Source: Parafrigoribacterium_A sp035571875 (GTDB taxonomy: Bacteria; Actinomycetota; Actinomycetes; Actinomycetales; Microbacteriaceae). Taken from it: a stretch of DNA of 8,715 nucleotides. The stretch lies in assembly GCA_035571875.1 (NCBI GenBank), contig DATNBR010000053.1, positions 1-8,715 on the forward strand, given 5' to 3'. Within the stretch, counting starts at the first letter, position 1; each line of letters begins with the position of its first letter. A model generated the notes under the pieces. It was not told the origin of the DNA. It was given only the letters and a program-made list of their open reading frames with translations, and made no database searches. Below are positions 1 to 6,005 of this stretch, in pieces. Both the position numbers and the translations under genes were made by a program.

Positions 1-612
<612 letters not shown>

Positions 613-673
613 GGCGGCGCCGAGGACGGGACGTATCGATTTTCAGCTCAAACAGGCGCGTGACCGGCCTTTG

Positions 674-764
674 CATAACTCAGGCAATTCGTGACGAAGC
701 CTCCCGCAGTTGCCGAGAGCGCGGGCTCTCGGACGGGCGGCCGCCGCGAATTGCCTGAGTTATG
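674..764. repeat. 91-bp palindromic element, copy 1 (18-bp perfect terminal inverted repeats)
   Basis: CATAACTCAGGCAATTCG (674-691) is the exact reverse complement of 747-764. The 55-bp interior holds a second perfect hairpin, CCGAGAGC (713-720) with GCTCTCGG (725-732) around a 4-nt loop. The element fills the convergent gap between guaA and the CPBP protease and ends 6 bp from the protease stop codon. A related element with the same ends lies at 6006-6095. No T-tract follows either arm and I see no target-site duplication. It could be a bidirectional terminator or 3'-end stabiliser, a REP-like element or a MITE. The inverted repeat is directly visible; its function is unknown. Confidence 0.85.
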
Positions 765-770
765 ACTGGG

Positions 771-1661
771 TTACGGGTGGAGCTGGGTCTTGCGGCGGCG
801 ACGTGCCAGGAGGACGAAGCCCGCGGAGAGCAGCAGGCTGACGACGACCGGCACGATCGAGGCCTCAAGCCCGAACGCGCCGCCCGTGAGCGCATCGGAG
901 CCGTGGACGGTCGTCACCCACAGGCCCGGCTCGCGATGCCCGGACACGGGAATGCCGAGCAGCGACTCGAGCACGTTCCAGGCGAAGTGCAGCGCGATGA
1001 CGAGCCACAGGCTGCGGCGCCACACGAAAGCGCAACCGCACAGCACTCCGGCCTCGATGGCAATCGCGATGCCAGACCAGAGCGACGCGCCCGGGTTGAG
1101 TAGATGCGCTCCACCAAAGAGCAGGGCCGTCACGACGATCGCGAACCACGGCCCGGCAAGCCGCTCGACGGCCTGCAGCAACAGCCCGCGGAAGACGAGC
1201 TCTTCGACGATCGCCGCGCCAAGATTCACGGCGACAGCCGTAGCGATCGTCGCGGTCTGCTGCGAGGGATTCCACGCGATGCTGTAGCCGCCGAGGGCCG
1301 CGACGATCAGGGCCGACAGCGCGACGAAGCCCGCGCCGATCGCGAGGCCGAGCAGCACATCCCGAACCACCTGGCCCGCGAGCTCCGGCACGCGGCGCCC
1401 GGCAAGGGCGCGCATGGTCAGGATGTACAGCCCCAGCGAGAGCACTCCTCCGAGCAGCGAGCCGCCGATCAGAAAGGGCGTGCCGAGGTCGCCACCGACT
1501 CCGACCAGCACGCCATCTGCGATGACGATCATGGCCGCGCCGAGCGCCGCCCACACGAGCGGGAATGCCAGGATGCGCCGCACCAGCCCTCGACGAGAAG
1601 CGGGCGGCATCGCGTCATCCGGCTGTGAGCCCGGTCCCCTGGTTGACGTTGTCGTGGTCAT
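771..1661 (-). CDS. CPBP family intramembrane glutamic endopeptidase (CAAX protease/Abi type)
   Basis: This is a 296-residue multi-pass membrane protein with the three CPBP motifs. They are EELVFRG (E153, E154, R158), FGGAH (F182 to H186) and HFAWN (H225, N229), which together form the catalytic site of this intramembrane protease family. Hydrophobic segments lie at about 30-55, 62-83, 100-123, 138-165, 173-190, 195-214, 217-235 and 268-287, and the C-terminus is basic (ARRRRKTQ). Bacterial members are linked to bacteriocin self-immunity, prenyl-protein-like processing or unknown roles; the substrate cannot be told here. The ATG at 1661 has a strong AAAGGAG 7 nt upstream. It lies downstream of, and in the same direction as, a membrane-anchored LuxR-type regulator, with a 98-bp gap. 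The motifs are complete, so it is probably active. Confidence 0.93.
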   Translation of the reverse strand: MTTTTSTRGPGSQPDDAMPPASRRGLVRRILAFPLVWAALGAAMIVIADGVLVGVGGDLGTPFLIGGSLLGGVLSLGLYILTMRALAGRRVPELAGQVVRDVLLGLAIGAGFVALSALIVAALGGYSIAWNPSQQTATIATAVAVNLGAAIVEELVFRGLLLQAVERLAGPWFAIVVTALLFGGAHLLNPGASLWSGIAIAIEAGVLCGCAFVWRRSLWLVIALHFAWNVLESLLGIPVSGHREPGLWVTTVHGSDALTGGAFGLEASIVPVVVSLLLSAGFVLLARRRRKTQLHP

Positions 1662-1668
1662 TCTGTGT

Positions 1669-1675
1669 CTCCTTT
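1669..1675 (-). promoter_or_regulatory. Strong ribosome binding site for the CPBP protease
   Basis: On the minus strand AAAGGAG is followed by 7 nt and then the ATG at 1661. It fixes the start codon and contrasts with several neighbours that have no Shine-Dalgarno sequence. Confidence 0.85.
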
Positions 1676-1683
1676 CGAGCCGA

Positions 1684-1730
1684 CTTTCGACCCCAGAAAG
1701 ACGCTAGAAAATGGATGCCGGAGAAGCGTC
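1684..1730 (-). promoter_or_regulatory. Candidate promoter/operator region of the CPBP protease
   Basis: The gap between the regulator stop (1760) and the protease start holds two dyads. One is GACGCT (1700-1705) with AGCGTC (1725-1730), separated by 19 bp. The other is CTTTC (1684-1688) with GAAAG (1696-1700), separated by 7 bp. On the minus strand TAGCGT (1706-1701) fits the actinobacterial -10 pattern TANNNT and overlaps one arm of the first dyad; no convincing -35 is seen. The site could be bound by the LuxR-type regulator encoded immediately upstream. The dyads are visible; the promoter and the regulator link are inference. Confidence 0.35.
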
Positions 1731-1759
1731 CCCCAAAGGATGACAATGCTCGATCGGCA

Positions 1760-2599
1760 TCACTCTGCGATGCCGTTGCGGTGTGCGAACAGGGCGGCCT
1801 GGGTGCGGTCACGCAGGGCGAGCTTCGAGAGCAGGCGTGACACGTAGGTCTTCACGGTCTCTCTCGTGACGAACATTTCGGATGCGATCTCGCTGTTCGA
1901 GAGTCCGCGCGCCAGTAGCCGTAACACCTCGAGTTCGCGCCCGGTCAGTCTCTCGAGGGACGGTGAGACGGTGGGCGGGGGCGGCTCGGCCGCGCGCGAT
2001 GCCGCGACGTCGACGAGCACCTCGGGTGCATCCGGCAACACCACAAAGCCCGATCGCCTGAGCGCCTCCTCGACCGCGAGTCGCTGGCGTTGGTCGTCTT
2101 CGGCGCGTCGATGTCGCACGAGTTCGCCGAGAAACCAGGGCAGAGCAAGAACCGCGGCGAAGGTGAACCAGTCGAGCAGAGTCTGCGTCGACCCGGCTCG
2201 GCTCAGTCCGATGGCAAGCGCGATGTAGCCGACAGCGGTGGCCGCGCCCACCCAGGCGCGGTGCCGTCCCTGGAAGGCCGCGACCGAATAGATGGCGAGG
2301 AGCAGACCCAGCCCGCCGAGTCCGACATCGGCGGCGAGCAGTTCCGCTGCCGCGTAACCGGTGCCGCTCAATGCGAGCGCGGCCACGGGTGCGAAGCGGC
2401 GAAGCGTGAGGGGAATCGTGATGAGAGCGGCAAGCGCCGCACCAGCCCAGGCCGGCGCCGCCACTGGCAGCTCGCCGAGTTCGAGCCCGCGCACGCCCAG
2501 CGGAATCAGCGAGATGCCGAACAGCAGCAGCGCCACGATCCCATCGCGAACGATCAGCGGCAGCCCGCCCCACAGAGCCTCGACGCGCGAGCGGGTCAT
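1760..2599 (-). CDS. Membrane-anchored LuxR/NarL-type transcriptional regulator (sensor-effector fusion)
   Basis: The protein has 279 residues. The N-terminal 160 hold about six hydrophobic segments (near 20-36, 49-65, 71-90, 93-110, 115-133, 141-160). They resemble the membrane sensor region of actinobacterial NarL-type histidine kinases, including the TIPLTLRRFAPVAALAL stretch. A charged helix follows (about 161-182). Residues 216-275 are a LuxR/GerE helix-turn-helix: LTGRELEVLRLLARGLSN, IASEMFVTRETVKTYVSRLL, LRDRTQAALFAH. Between them, SGFVVLPDAPEVLVDVA resembles the last strand and helix of a response-regulator receiver, with proline where the conserved lysine would be. No kinase H-box or ATPase domain and no phospho-acceptor receiver is present. 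It probably binds DNA from the membrane, perhaps controlling the adjacent CPBP gene. The ATG at 2599 overlaps the stop of a 25-codon ORF (ATGA); only a weak GGGA precedes it. Confidence 0.85.
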   Translation of the reverse strand: MTRSRVEALWGGLPLIVRDGIVALLLFGISLIPLGVRGLELGELPVAAPAWAGAALAALITIPLTLRRFAPVAALALSGTGYAAAELLAADVGLGGLGLLLAIYSVAAFQGRHRAWVGAATAVGYIALAIGLSRAGSTQTLLDWFTFAAVLALPWFLGELVRHRRAEDDQRQRLAVEEALRRSGFVVLPDAPEVLVDVAASRAAEPPPPTVSPSLERLTGRELEVLRLLARGLSNSEIASEMFVTRETVKTYVSRLLSKLALRDRTQAALFAHRNGIAE

Positions 2600-2673
2600 G
2601 GTGTTGTTCCCGGCCGCCGGTGTCGGCGAGAGCGGAGCGGCTTTATCGTCAGCAGCAGCGAGTAGCGGCGCAT
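2596..2673 (-). CDS. Possible 25-residue coupling peptide between vapC and the regulator
   Basis: An ATG at 2673 lies 2 nt after the vapC TGA. It opens a 25-codon frame (MRRYSLLLTIKPLRSRRHRR and five more residues). Its TGA (2598-2596) overlaps the regulator's ATG as ATGA. The peptide is very basic with a short hydrophobic stretch (YSLLLTI). There is no clear Shine-Dalgarno sequence, so ribosomes would have to re-initiate after vapC. It may serve only to carry ribosomes to the regulator start, or may not be translated at all. No family is recognised. Confidence 0.3.
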   Translation of the reverse strand: MRRYSLLLTIKPLRSRRHRRPGTTP

Positions 2674-2675
2674 GG

Positions 2676-3065
2676 TCAGCGCTTGACCAGGTGGATGTCG
2701 ATGCCCGGCAGGTCGAGGTCGGCCCAGGCTCTGTCTGCGGTCACCGCAATCGCATTGAACTGGGCCGCCAGCGACAGGCATCCTCTGTCTGCCAGTGAAA
2801 GGCCGTGAGTCTTGGTCTGTGGCCACAGTTGCGCCGTCATCGCTGCCATGCTCGCGTCGAAGGCCACGGAATGCACTCCCATGCCCGCGATGTCCGTCGT
2901 CAGCTGGGTCGCGCTGATGTCGTTCCGGGTGGCCTTCTGTAATACCTCGGCGAGATTCACTGTTGAGATCAAAGCGTCGTCGAGAAGGGCCTCCACCTCA
3001 TCGCCACCCGGCTCATCGTTGAGGTAGGCCAGAAGCGCGGATGTGTCGAGAACGTAGAGTGGCAT
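2676..3065 (-). CDS. vapC: PIN-domain ribonuclease toxin, VapC family
   Basis: This 129-residue single PIN domain is the usual length for VapC toxins, Mg-dependent RNases that cut tRNA or rRNA when the antitoxin is lost. The acidic active-site residues are in place: D7 in VLDTSALLAYL, E40 in STVNLAEVLQKA, D93 in LSLADRGCL and D111 in VTADRAW. The ATG at 3065 overlaps the vapB stop as TGATG, so the two are translationally coupled. A hand count of 2701-2940 gives 155/240 G+C (about 65 percent), below the more than 75 percent of the hydrolase at 5401-5520, which fits acquisition by transfer. The target RNA cannot be told. Confidence 0.93.
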   Translation of the reverse strand: MPLYVLDTSALLAYLNDEPGGDEVEALLDDALISTVNLAEVLQKATRNDISATQLTTDIAGMGVHSVAFDASMAAMTAQLWPQTKTHGLSLADRGCLSLAAQFNAIAVTADRAWADLDLPGIDIHLVKR

Positions 3066-3379
3066 CAGTTCTCGTCCGCGAGTTCGCGGGTTGCTTCCGC
3101 ACGCCGTTCCGCGAGCAGTTCATCGACCAGGCTTCCCCCGCCGAGTCGGGCGCGGGCATCCGTGAACAACTTCTTGGCGGCGGCGCGGGCGGCGGCCCTG
3201 CTTCTGAGATGCACCTTGCCGTCTTCCGTCCAGATGTTGATGACGGTTCCTGGTTCGAGTCCGAGCTTCTTGCGGATCTCGATGGGGATGACGATGCGCC
3301 CCTGGGGGCCGAGCACGGCGGTGTATTCCTCGTCGTCCGCGGAGAGCGCACTTGTGGCAAGAGAACCGCTGAATGTCAT
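3065..3379 (-). CDS. vapB: AbrB-type antitoxin, VapB family
   Basis: The 104-residue protein has an AbrB/MazE/SpoVT swapped-hairpin DNA-binding domain at about 19-60: YTAVLGPQGRIVIPIEIRKK, then LGLEPGTVINIW and DGKVHLR. The C-terminal half is helical and charged (ARAAAKKLFTDARARL, VDELLAERRAEATREL) and would wrap VapC. Such antitoxins neutralise the toxin and repress their own operon. The ATG at 3379 has no Shine-Dalgarno sequence. TAAACT sits exactly 6 nt before it, pointing to a leaderless mRNA. An 8-bp-arm palindrome overlies that promoter and is the likely autoregulatory operator. vapC follows with a TGATG overlap. Confidence 0.92.
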   Translation of the reverse strand: MTFSGSLATSALSADDEEYTAVLGPQGRIVIPIEIRKKLGLEPGTVINIWTEDGKVHLRSRAAARAAAKKLFTDARARLGGGSLVDELLAERRAEATRELADEN

Positions 3380-3385
3380 TTCGTC

Positions 3386-3416
3386 AGTTTATGCCACTTC
3401 TTTAGACCAGTGGCAT
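3386..3416 (-). promoter_or_regulatory. vapBC promoter with palindromic operator
   Basis: ATGCCACT (3391-3398) and AGTGGCAT (3409-3416) form a perfect inverted repeat with a 10-bp spacer. On the minus strand the -10-like TAAACT (3391-3386) starts at the inner edge of one arm and is followed by 6 nt and the vapB ATG. The other arm covers the expected -35 position (ATGCCA, four of six matches to TTGACA, spacer 19). Binding of the VapBC complex here would block RNA polymerase directly. The palindrome is visible; promoter and repressor assignment rest on family knowledge of VapBC autoregulation. Confidence 0.65.
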
Positions 3417-3435
3417 TTTATCTCTAACCTGAGTG

Positions 3436-3521
3436 GGTTGCGCGTGGCGGCTGTGCCAGCCGTCCACGACCTCTTCGCCGGCTTCGGCGACGAGGCCCTG
3501 CTCGCCGAGGCGGTGATATGA
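3436..3521 (+). pseudogene. Possible 3' remnant of a lost gene
   Basis: Between the vapBC operator and the VOC gene there is a stretch whose third frame reads LRVAAVPAVHDLFAGFGDEA and then LLAEAVI before TGA (3519-3521). Nearly all its codons end in G or C, as in neighbouring genes, and it reads like a real protein C-terminus. It has no plausible start of its own and stops resembling coding sequence near 3433, where the lower-GC vapBC region begins. It could be the tail of a gene cut when vapBC arrived. It also contains two small hairpins (3448-3462 and 3475-3490). The parent family is not recognised, and it could be chance. Confidence 0.25.
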
Positions 3522-3528
3522 CGACCAC

Positions 3529-3540
3529 TACGCTAACGGC
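3529..3540 (+). promoter_or_regulatory. Putative leaderless promoter -10 of the VOC gene
   Basis: TACGCT (3529-3534) fits TANNNT and is followed by 6 nt and then the ATG at 3541. No Shine-Dalgarno sequence is present. Transcription would start at or next to the A of the ATG. No clear -35 is seen. Confidence 0.5.
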
Positions 3541-3972
3541 ATGGACCAGCGCATCCACTTCATGACGTTCGCGACCGCCGACCTCGGTGCGGCTCGCGCC
3601 TTCTATTGCGACGGCCTCGGCTGGGATCCGCTCATGGACGTCCCCGACGAGATCATCTTCTTTCAGGTCGCGCCAGGGCTCGTGCTCGGCCTGTTCGACG
3701 CGGATAAGTTCAACGAAGACCTGATGGGTCGGACTGAGACCACCGCGGTGTCCGGCGTGACGCTCTCGCACAACGTCGGCAGCCCGGCGGAGGTCGACAG
3801 CACCGTGCAGGCGCTCGTGGCGGCGGGCGCGACCGTGCTGAAGCATCCGCAGCAGGGTGCATTCGGAGGCATTTATCACGCGCACATCAGCGACCCGAAC
3901 GGCCTCATCTGGGAGATTGCGCACAACCCTGGCTGGAGCATCGACGACGACGGAGCGGTCAGCTTCGGCTAG
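3541..3972 (+). CDS. VOC (glyoxalase/bleomycin resistance) family protein
   Basis: The 143-residue protein has the paired beta-alpha-beta-beta-beta layout of the vicinal-oxygen-chelate fold. The first half opens with RIHFMTFATADLGAARAFYCDGLGW. The second carries HISDPNGLIWEIAHNPGW with E125, the typical last metal ligand; H6, H77 and H113/H115 are other candidate ligands. Members are metal-dependent lyases, isomerases, dioxygenases or drug-binding proteins; sequence alone does not choose among them. It is monocistronic, starts at an ATG with a leaderless-type -10, and its TAG shares the palindrome CTAG (3969-3972) with the stop of the opposing reductase gene. Confidence 0.88.
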   Translation: MDQRIHFMTFATADLGAARAFYCDGLGWDPLMDVPDEIIFFQVAPGLVLGLFDADKFNEDLMGRTETTAVSGVTLSHNVGSPAEVDSTVQALVAAGATVLKHPQQGAFGGIYHAHISDPNGLIWEIAHNPGWSIDDDGAVSFG

Positions 3973-4580
3973 CGCGCCGCCATCGTGCCGACGTCGGGCG
4001 TCCCGTCGGCGAGAGCATAGCGGTGTCTCGCAATGCCGCGCGGGGAGGTGGTGACGGGCTCCAGAAGCCTGAGGTTGGTCGGGACCGCGCCGTCGGCGAA
4101 GACCCTCTTCCCGGTCCCGAGGATGATCGGATGCACCCAGAGCGTGAGTCGATCGAAGAGCCACTCGGCGAGCAGGGTCTGCACGAAGTCGAGGCTACCG
4201 ATCACGTGGATGTTGTCGTGGCGCTCGCGTAGCTCGCGGACCGCGGAAGCGGCATCCGGGCCAAGTAGCGTTGAGCCTGCCCACTCGAGGTTTGGGGCGT
4301 GGCGAGACGCCACGTACTTCGGAATGCTGTTGAACAGGTCGGCGATGACGCCGACTTCGTGCGGCCAGTAGGCGGCGAAGATGTCGTAGGTGCGCCGGCC
4401 GAGCAGCAGTGCGTCCATTCCGTGCATGCCGGCGACGACCTGCTCGCCCGCGACATCGTCGATGAGCGGAGCCTGCCAGCCGCCGAAGGCGAACCCGTCG
4501 TCCGGATCCTCTTCCGGTCCGCCTGGTGCCTGCCCCACACCATCGAGGGTGCTGAACAGGTCAATGTGGATGAGTCCCAT
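3969..4580 (-). CDS. Dihydrofolate reductase-like/RibD C-terminal domain protein
   Basis: The 203-residue protein belongs to the RibD_C/DHFR-like NADPH reductase superfamily. It begins GLIHIDLFSTLDGV, followed by GMDALLLGRRTYDIFAAYWP, then IHVIGSLDFVQTLLAEWLFD, and DRLTLWVHPIILGTGKRVF near residues 155-175. These are the standard family blocks (cofactor-binding loop and the conserved P-I-x-L-G-x-G). Family members resemble the pyrimidine reductase half of RibD, but stand-alone copies such as this have no assigned substrate. An open frame continues 66 codons upstream, but the ATG at 4580 is preceded by GGAG at 6 nt and matches the family start, so I chose it. Its stop overlaps the VOC stop by 4 bp. 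Confidence 0.88.
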   Translation of the reverse strand: MGLIHIDLFSTLDGVGQAPGGPEEDPDDGFAFGGWQAPLIDDVAGEQVVAGMHGMDALLLGRRTYDIFAAYWPHEVGVIADLFNSIPKYVASRHAPNLEWAGSTLLGPDAASAVRELRERHDNIHVIGSLDFVQTLLAEWLFDRLTLWVHPIILGTGKRVFADGAVPTNLRLLEPVTTSPRGIARHRYALADGTPDVGTMAAR

Positions 4581-4586
4581 GGTGCG

Positions 4587-4590
4587 CTCC
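4587..4590 (-). promoter_or_regulatory. Ribosome binding site deciding the start of the reductase
   Basis: GGAG on the minus strand lies 6 nt before the ATG at 4580. It selects this start over a frame that stays open for another 66 codons. Confidence 0.65.
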
Positions 4591-4731
4591 GTTCGCAGCC
4601 TGCCGTCACGCGACGACACGTCGAGGGTGCCACGGGCGGGTTCGTCGCGCAATGACTTTGTGCCGTGGACTCCCGTGTCGGCAGGGCCGTGCTGACCGCG
4701 AACGGCCCGTCGCAGAACCCGTACGGAGTCG

Positions 4732-4743
4732 TAGTGTGGACTC
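4732..4743 (+). promoter_or_regulatory. Putative leaderless promoter -10 of the PPOX-fold gene
   Basis: TAGTGT (4732-4737) fits TANNNT and lies 6 nt before the ATG at 4744, the same geometry as at the VOC and vapB genes. No Shine-Dalgarno sequence is present and the -35 is weak. Confidence 0.5.
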
Positions 4744-5109
4744 ATGAGCACGCCAGTGGACATCCAGGTGTTGGCCAAGACCGTCGCGGACTACGGTTTC
4801 GCCTACCTCATCACCATCGCCGATGGCGATCGCATCCATACCTCACCGGTGCAGCCAACGCTCTCGGGAGACCGACTGTTCGTGCCCGCCCCGAGTTCGC
4901 GCGTGCAGAAGAACGCGAGCCAGCGGCCGAAGGTCTCGCTCGTCTGGCCACCGGCGCAGCCCGACGGCTACTCGCTCATCGTCGACGGAGCCGCCGAGCT
5001 CGAGGGCGACGCGCTCGCGGTGGTGCCGTCCCGCGCGATCCTGCACCGCCCCGAGGTCCTCACGTCGCCCGACGGCGACAGCTGCGTCGCGGACTGCATC
5101 GAGATCTGA
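4744..5109 (+). CDS. Pyridoxamine 5'-phosphate oxidase-fold flavin-binding protein
   Basis: This 121-residue protein has the split-barrel flavin-binding fold: an N-terminal strand pair (YGFAYLITIADGDRIHTSPV), DRLFVPAPSSRVQKNASQRPK as the phosphate/FMN-contacting segment, then VSLVWPP and GYSLIVDGAAEL. It is shorter than the biosynthetic PdxH (about 210 residues) and lacks its C-terminal substrate region. It is therefore more likely a small FMN- or F420-dependent reductase or a flavin-binding protein than a vitamin B6 enzyme. The start is fixed by a leaderless-type -10. An alpha/beta hydrolase follows 12 nt after its stop and is probably co-transcribed. The divergent 163-bp gap to the reductase gene holds the promoters of both sides. 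Confidence 0.82.
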   Translation: MSTPVDIQVLAKTVADYGFAYLITIADGDRIHTSPVQPTLSGDRLFVPAPSSRVQKNASQRPKVSLVWPPAQPDGYSLIVDGAAELEGDALAVVPSRAILHRPEVLTSPDGDSCVADCIEI

Positions 5110-5121
5110 GTTCGCGGCCCG

Positions 5122-5967
5122 ATGACGACGGTTCAGGATGTGCGGCTCGACGACGGCCGCACGGTTCGAGTCCACGACACGGGCGACACGATCGCGAGTG
5201 CGACGCTCACTCTCGTGTGGCACCACGGATCGCCGCAGACGGGTGCACCGCTCGCGCCTCTCGTCGCGGCGGCGGCCGAGCGCGGCATCCGTCTGGTCTC
5301 GTACGGTCGGCCGAGCTATGGCGGCTCGACGCCGAAGCCCGGTCGGGATGTCGCTTCCGCGGCATCCGATGTGGCGCAACTCGCCGACGCACTCGGCGTC
5401 GATCGCTTCGCGGCGATGGGCGCATCCGGCGGCGGACCGCACGCCCTCGCGTGCGGCGCGCTGCTGCCGGATCGCGTCATTGCCGTGGCGTGCCTGGCGA
5501 CGCTCGCACCCTTCGGCGCGGAGGGCCTCGACTGGTACGCGGGCATGGCCGGCGGCGGTGCGTCTCTGCGTGCGGCCGAGCAGGGGCGCGCGGCACGGGT
5601 GCTCTTTGAGGAGTCGAGCGAGTTCGACCCCACGAGCTTCATCGATCGCGACTATGCGGCCCTCGACGGCACCTGGTCGTCGCTCGGGGATGACGTGGGC
5701 GTGGCATCCGCGGCGGGGGCGGACGGGCTCATCGACGACGACCTCGCCTACGTCGGGCCGTGGGGCTTCGAGGTTTCGACGATCACGCAACCGGTGCTGC
5801 TCGCGCACGGCGGGCTCGACCGCGTGGTGCCGCCGGCACACTCCGAGTGGCTGCTGCGGCACTGCCCCGATGCGGAACTCTGGTTGCGCCCGCACGACGG
5901 CCACGTCTCGATCCTCGACGTGGCGCCGGTCGCCATGGAGTGGTTGCGCGCCCGCGCCCAGCGCTAA
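5122..5967 (+). CDS. Alpha/beta hydrolase (1)
   Basis: The 281-residue alpha/beta-hydrolase-fold enzyme has the oxyanion-hole motif HHGSP (34-38) and the nucleophile elbow GASGGG with S102. The acid is D233 in HGGLDRVVPP and the catalytic base H261 in HDGHVS. The insertion between about 130 and 215 forms the lid that sets substrate choice; the substrate cannot be predicted. The ATG is 12 nt after the stop of the PPOX-fold gene, with no clear Shine-Dalgarno sequence, so translation may depend on ribosomes from that gene. Composition is very GC-rich (hand count 93/120 at 5401-5520). It runs into a convergent gap containing palindromic element copy 2. Confidence 0.9.
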   Translation: MTTVQDVRLDDGRTVRVHDTGDTIASATLTLVWHHGSPQTGAPLAPLVAAAAERGIRLVSYGRPSYGGSTPKPGRDVASAASDVAQLADALGVDRFAAMGASGGGPHALACGALLPDRVIAVACLATLAPFGAEGLDWYAGMAGGGASLRAAEQGRAARVLFEESSEFDPTSFIDRDYAALDGTWSSLGDDVGVASAAGADGLIDDDLAYVGPWGFEVSTITQPVLLAHGGLDRVVPPAHSEWLLRHCPDAELWLRPHDGHVSILDVAPVAMEWLRARAQR

Positions 5968-6005
5968 TCGTTCTCGTGGGGCGCGGTCGGTGCCGACTCG
6001 CATTT

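Noticed and set aside
713..732. Inner hairpin of element copy 1 as a Rho-independent terminator of guaA
   Set aside because: The stem is perfect and GC-rich but no run of T follows it on either strand, so I list it only as part of the repeat.
3424..3435. Possible third copy of the palindromic element end (CCTGAGT near 3427)
   Set aside because: Only seven bases match and no inverted partner lies about 90 bp away on either side.
3424..4164. 246-codon minus-strand frame
   Set aside because: It is antisense to the VOC gene and low in recognisable motifs; a shadow of GC-rich codons.
4611..4623. Small dyad CGACG-N3-CGTCG in the divergent promoter region
   Set aside because: Five-base arms of CG-rich sequence are expected by chance in DNA of this composition.
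4581..4778. 66-codon N-terminal extension of the DHFR-like reductase frame
   Set aside because: It does not match the family, crosses the divergent promoter region and the start of the PPOX-fold gene, and the ATG at 4580 has a GGAG ribosome binding site.
4843..6003. 386-codon minus-strand frame
   Set aside because: It is antisense to the PPOX-fold and hydrolase (1) genes, whose families are clear, and its translation is arginine/histidine-rich without motifs.
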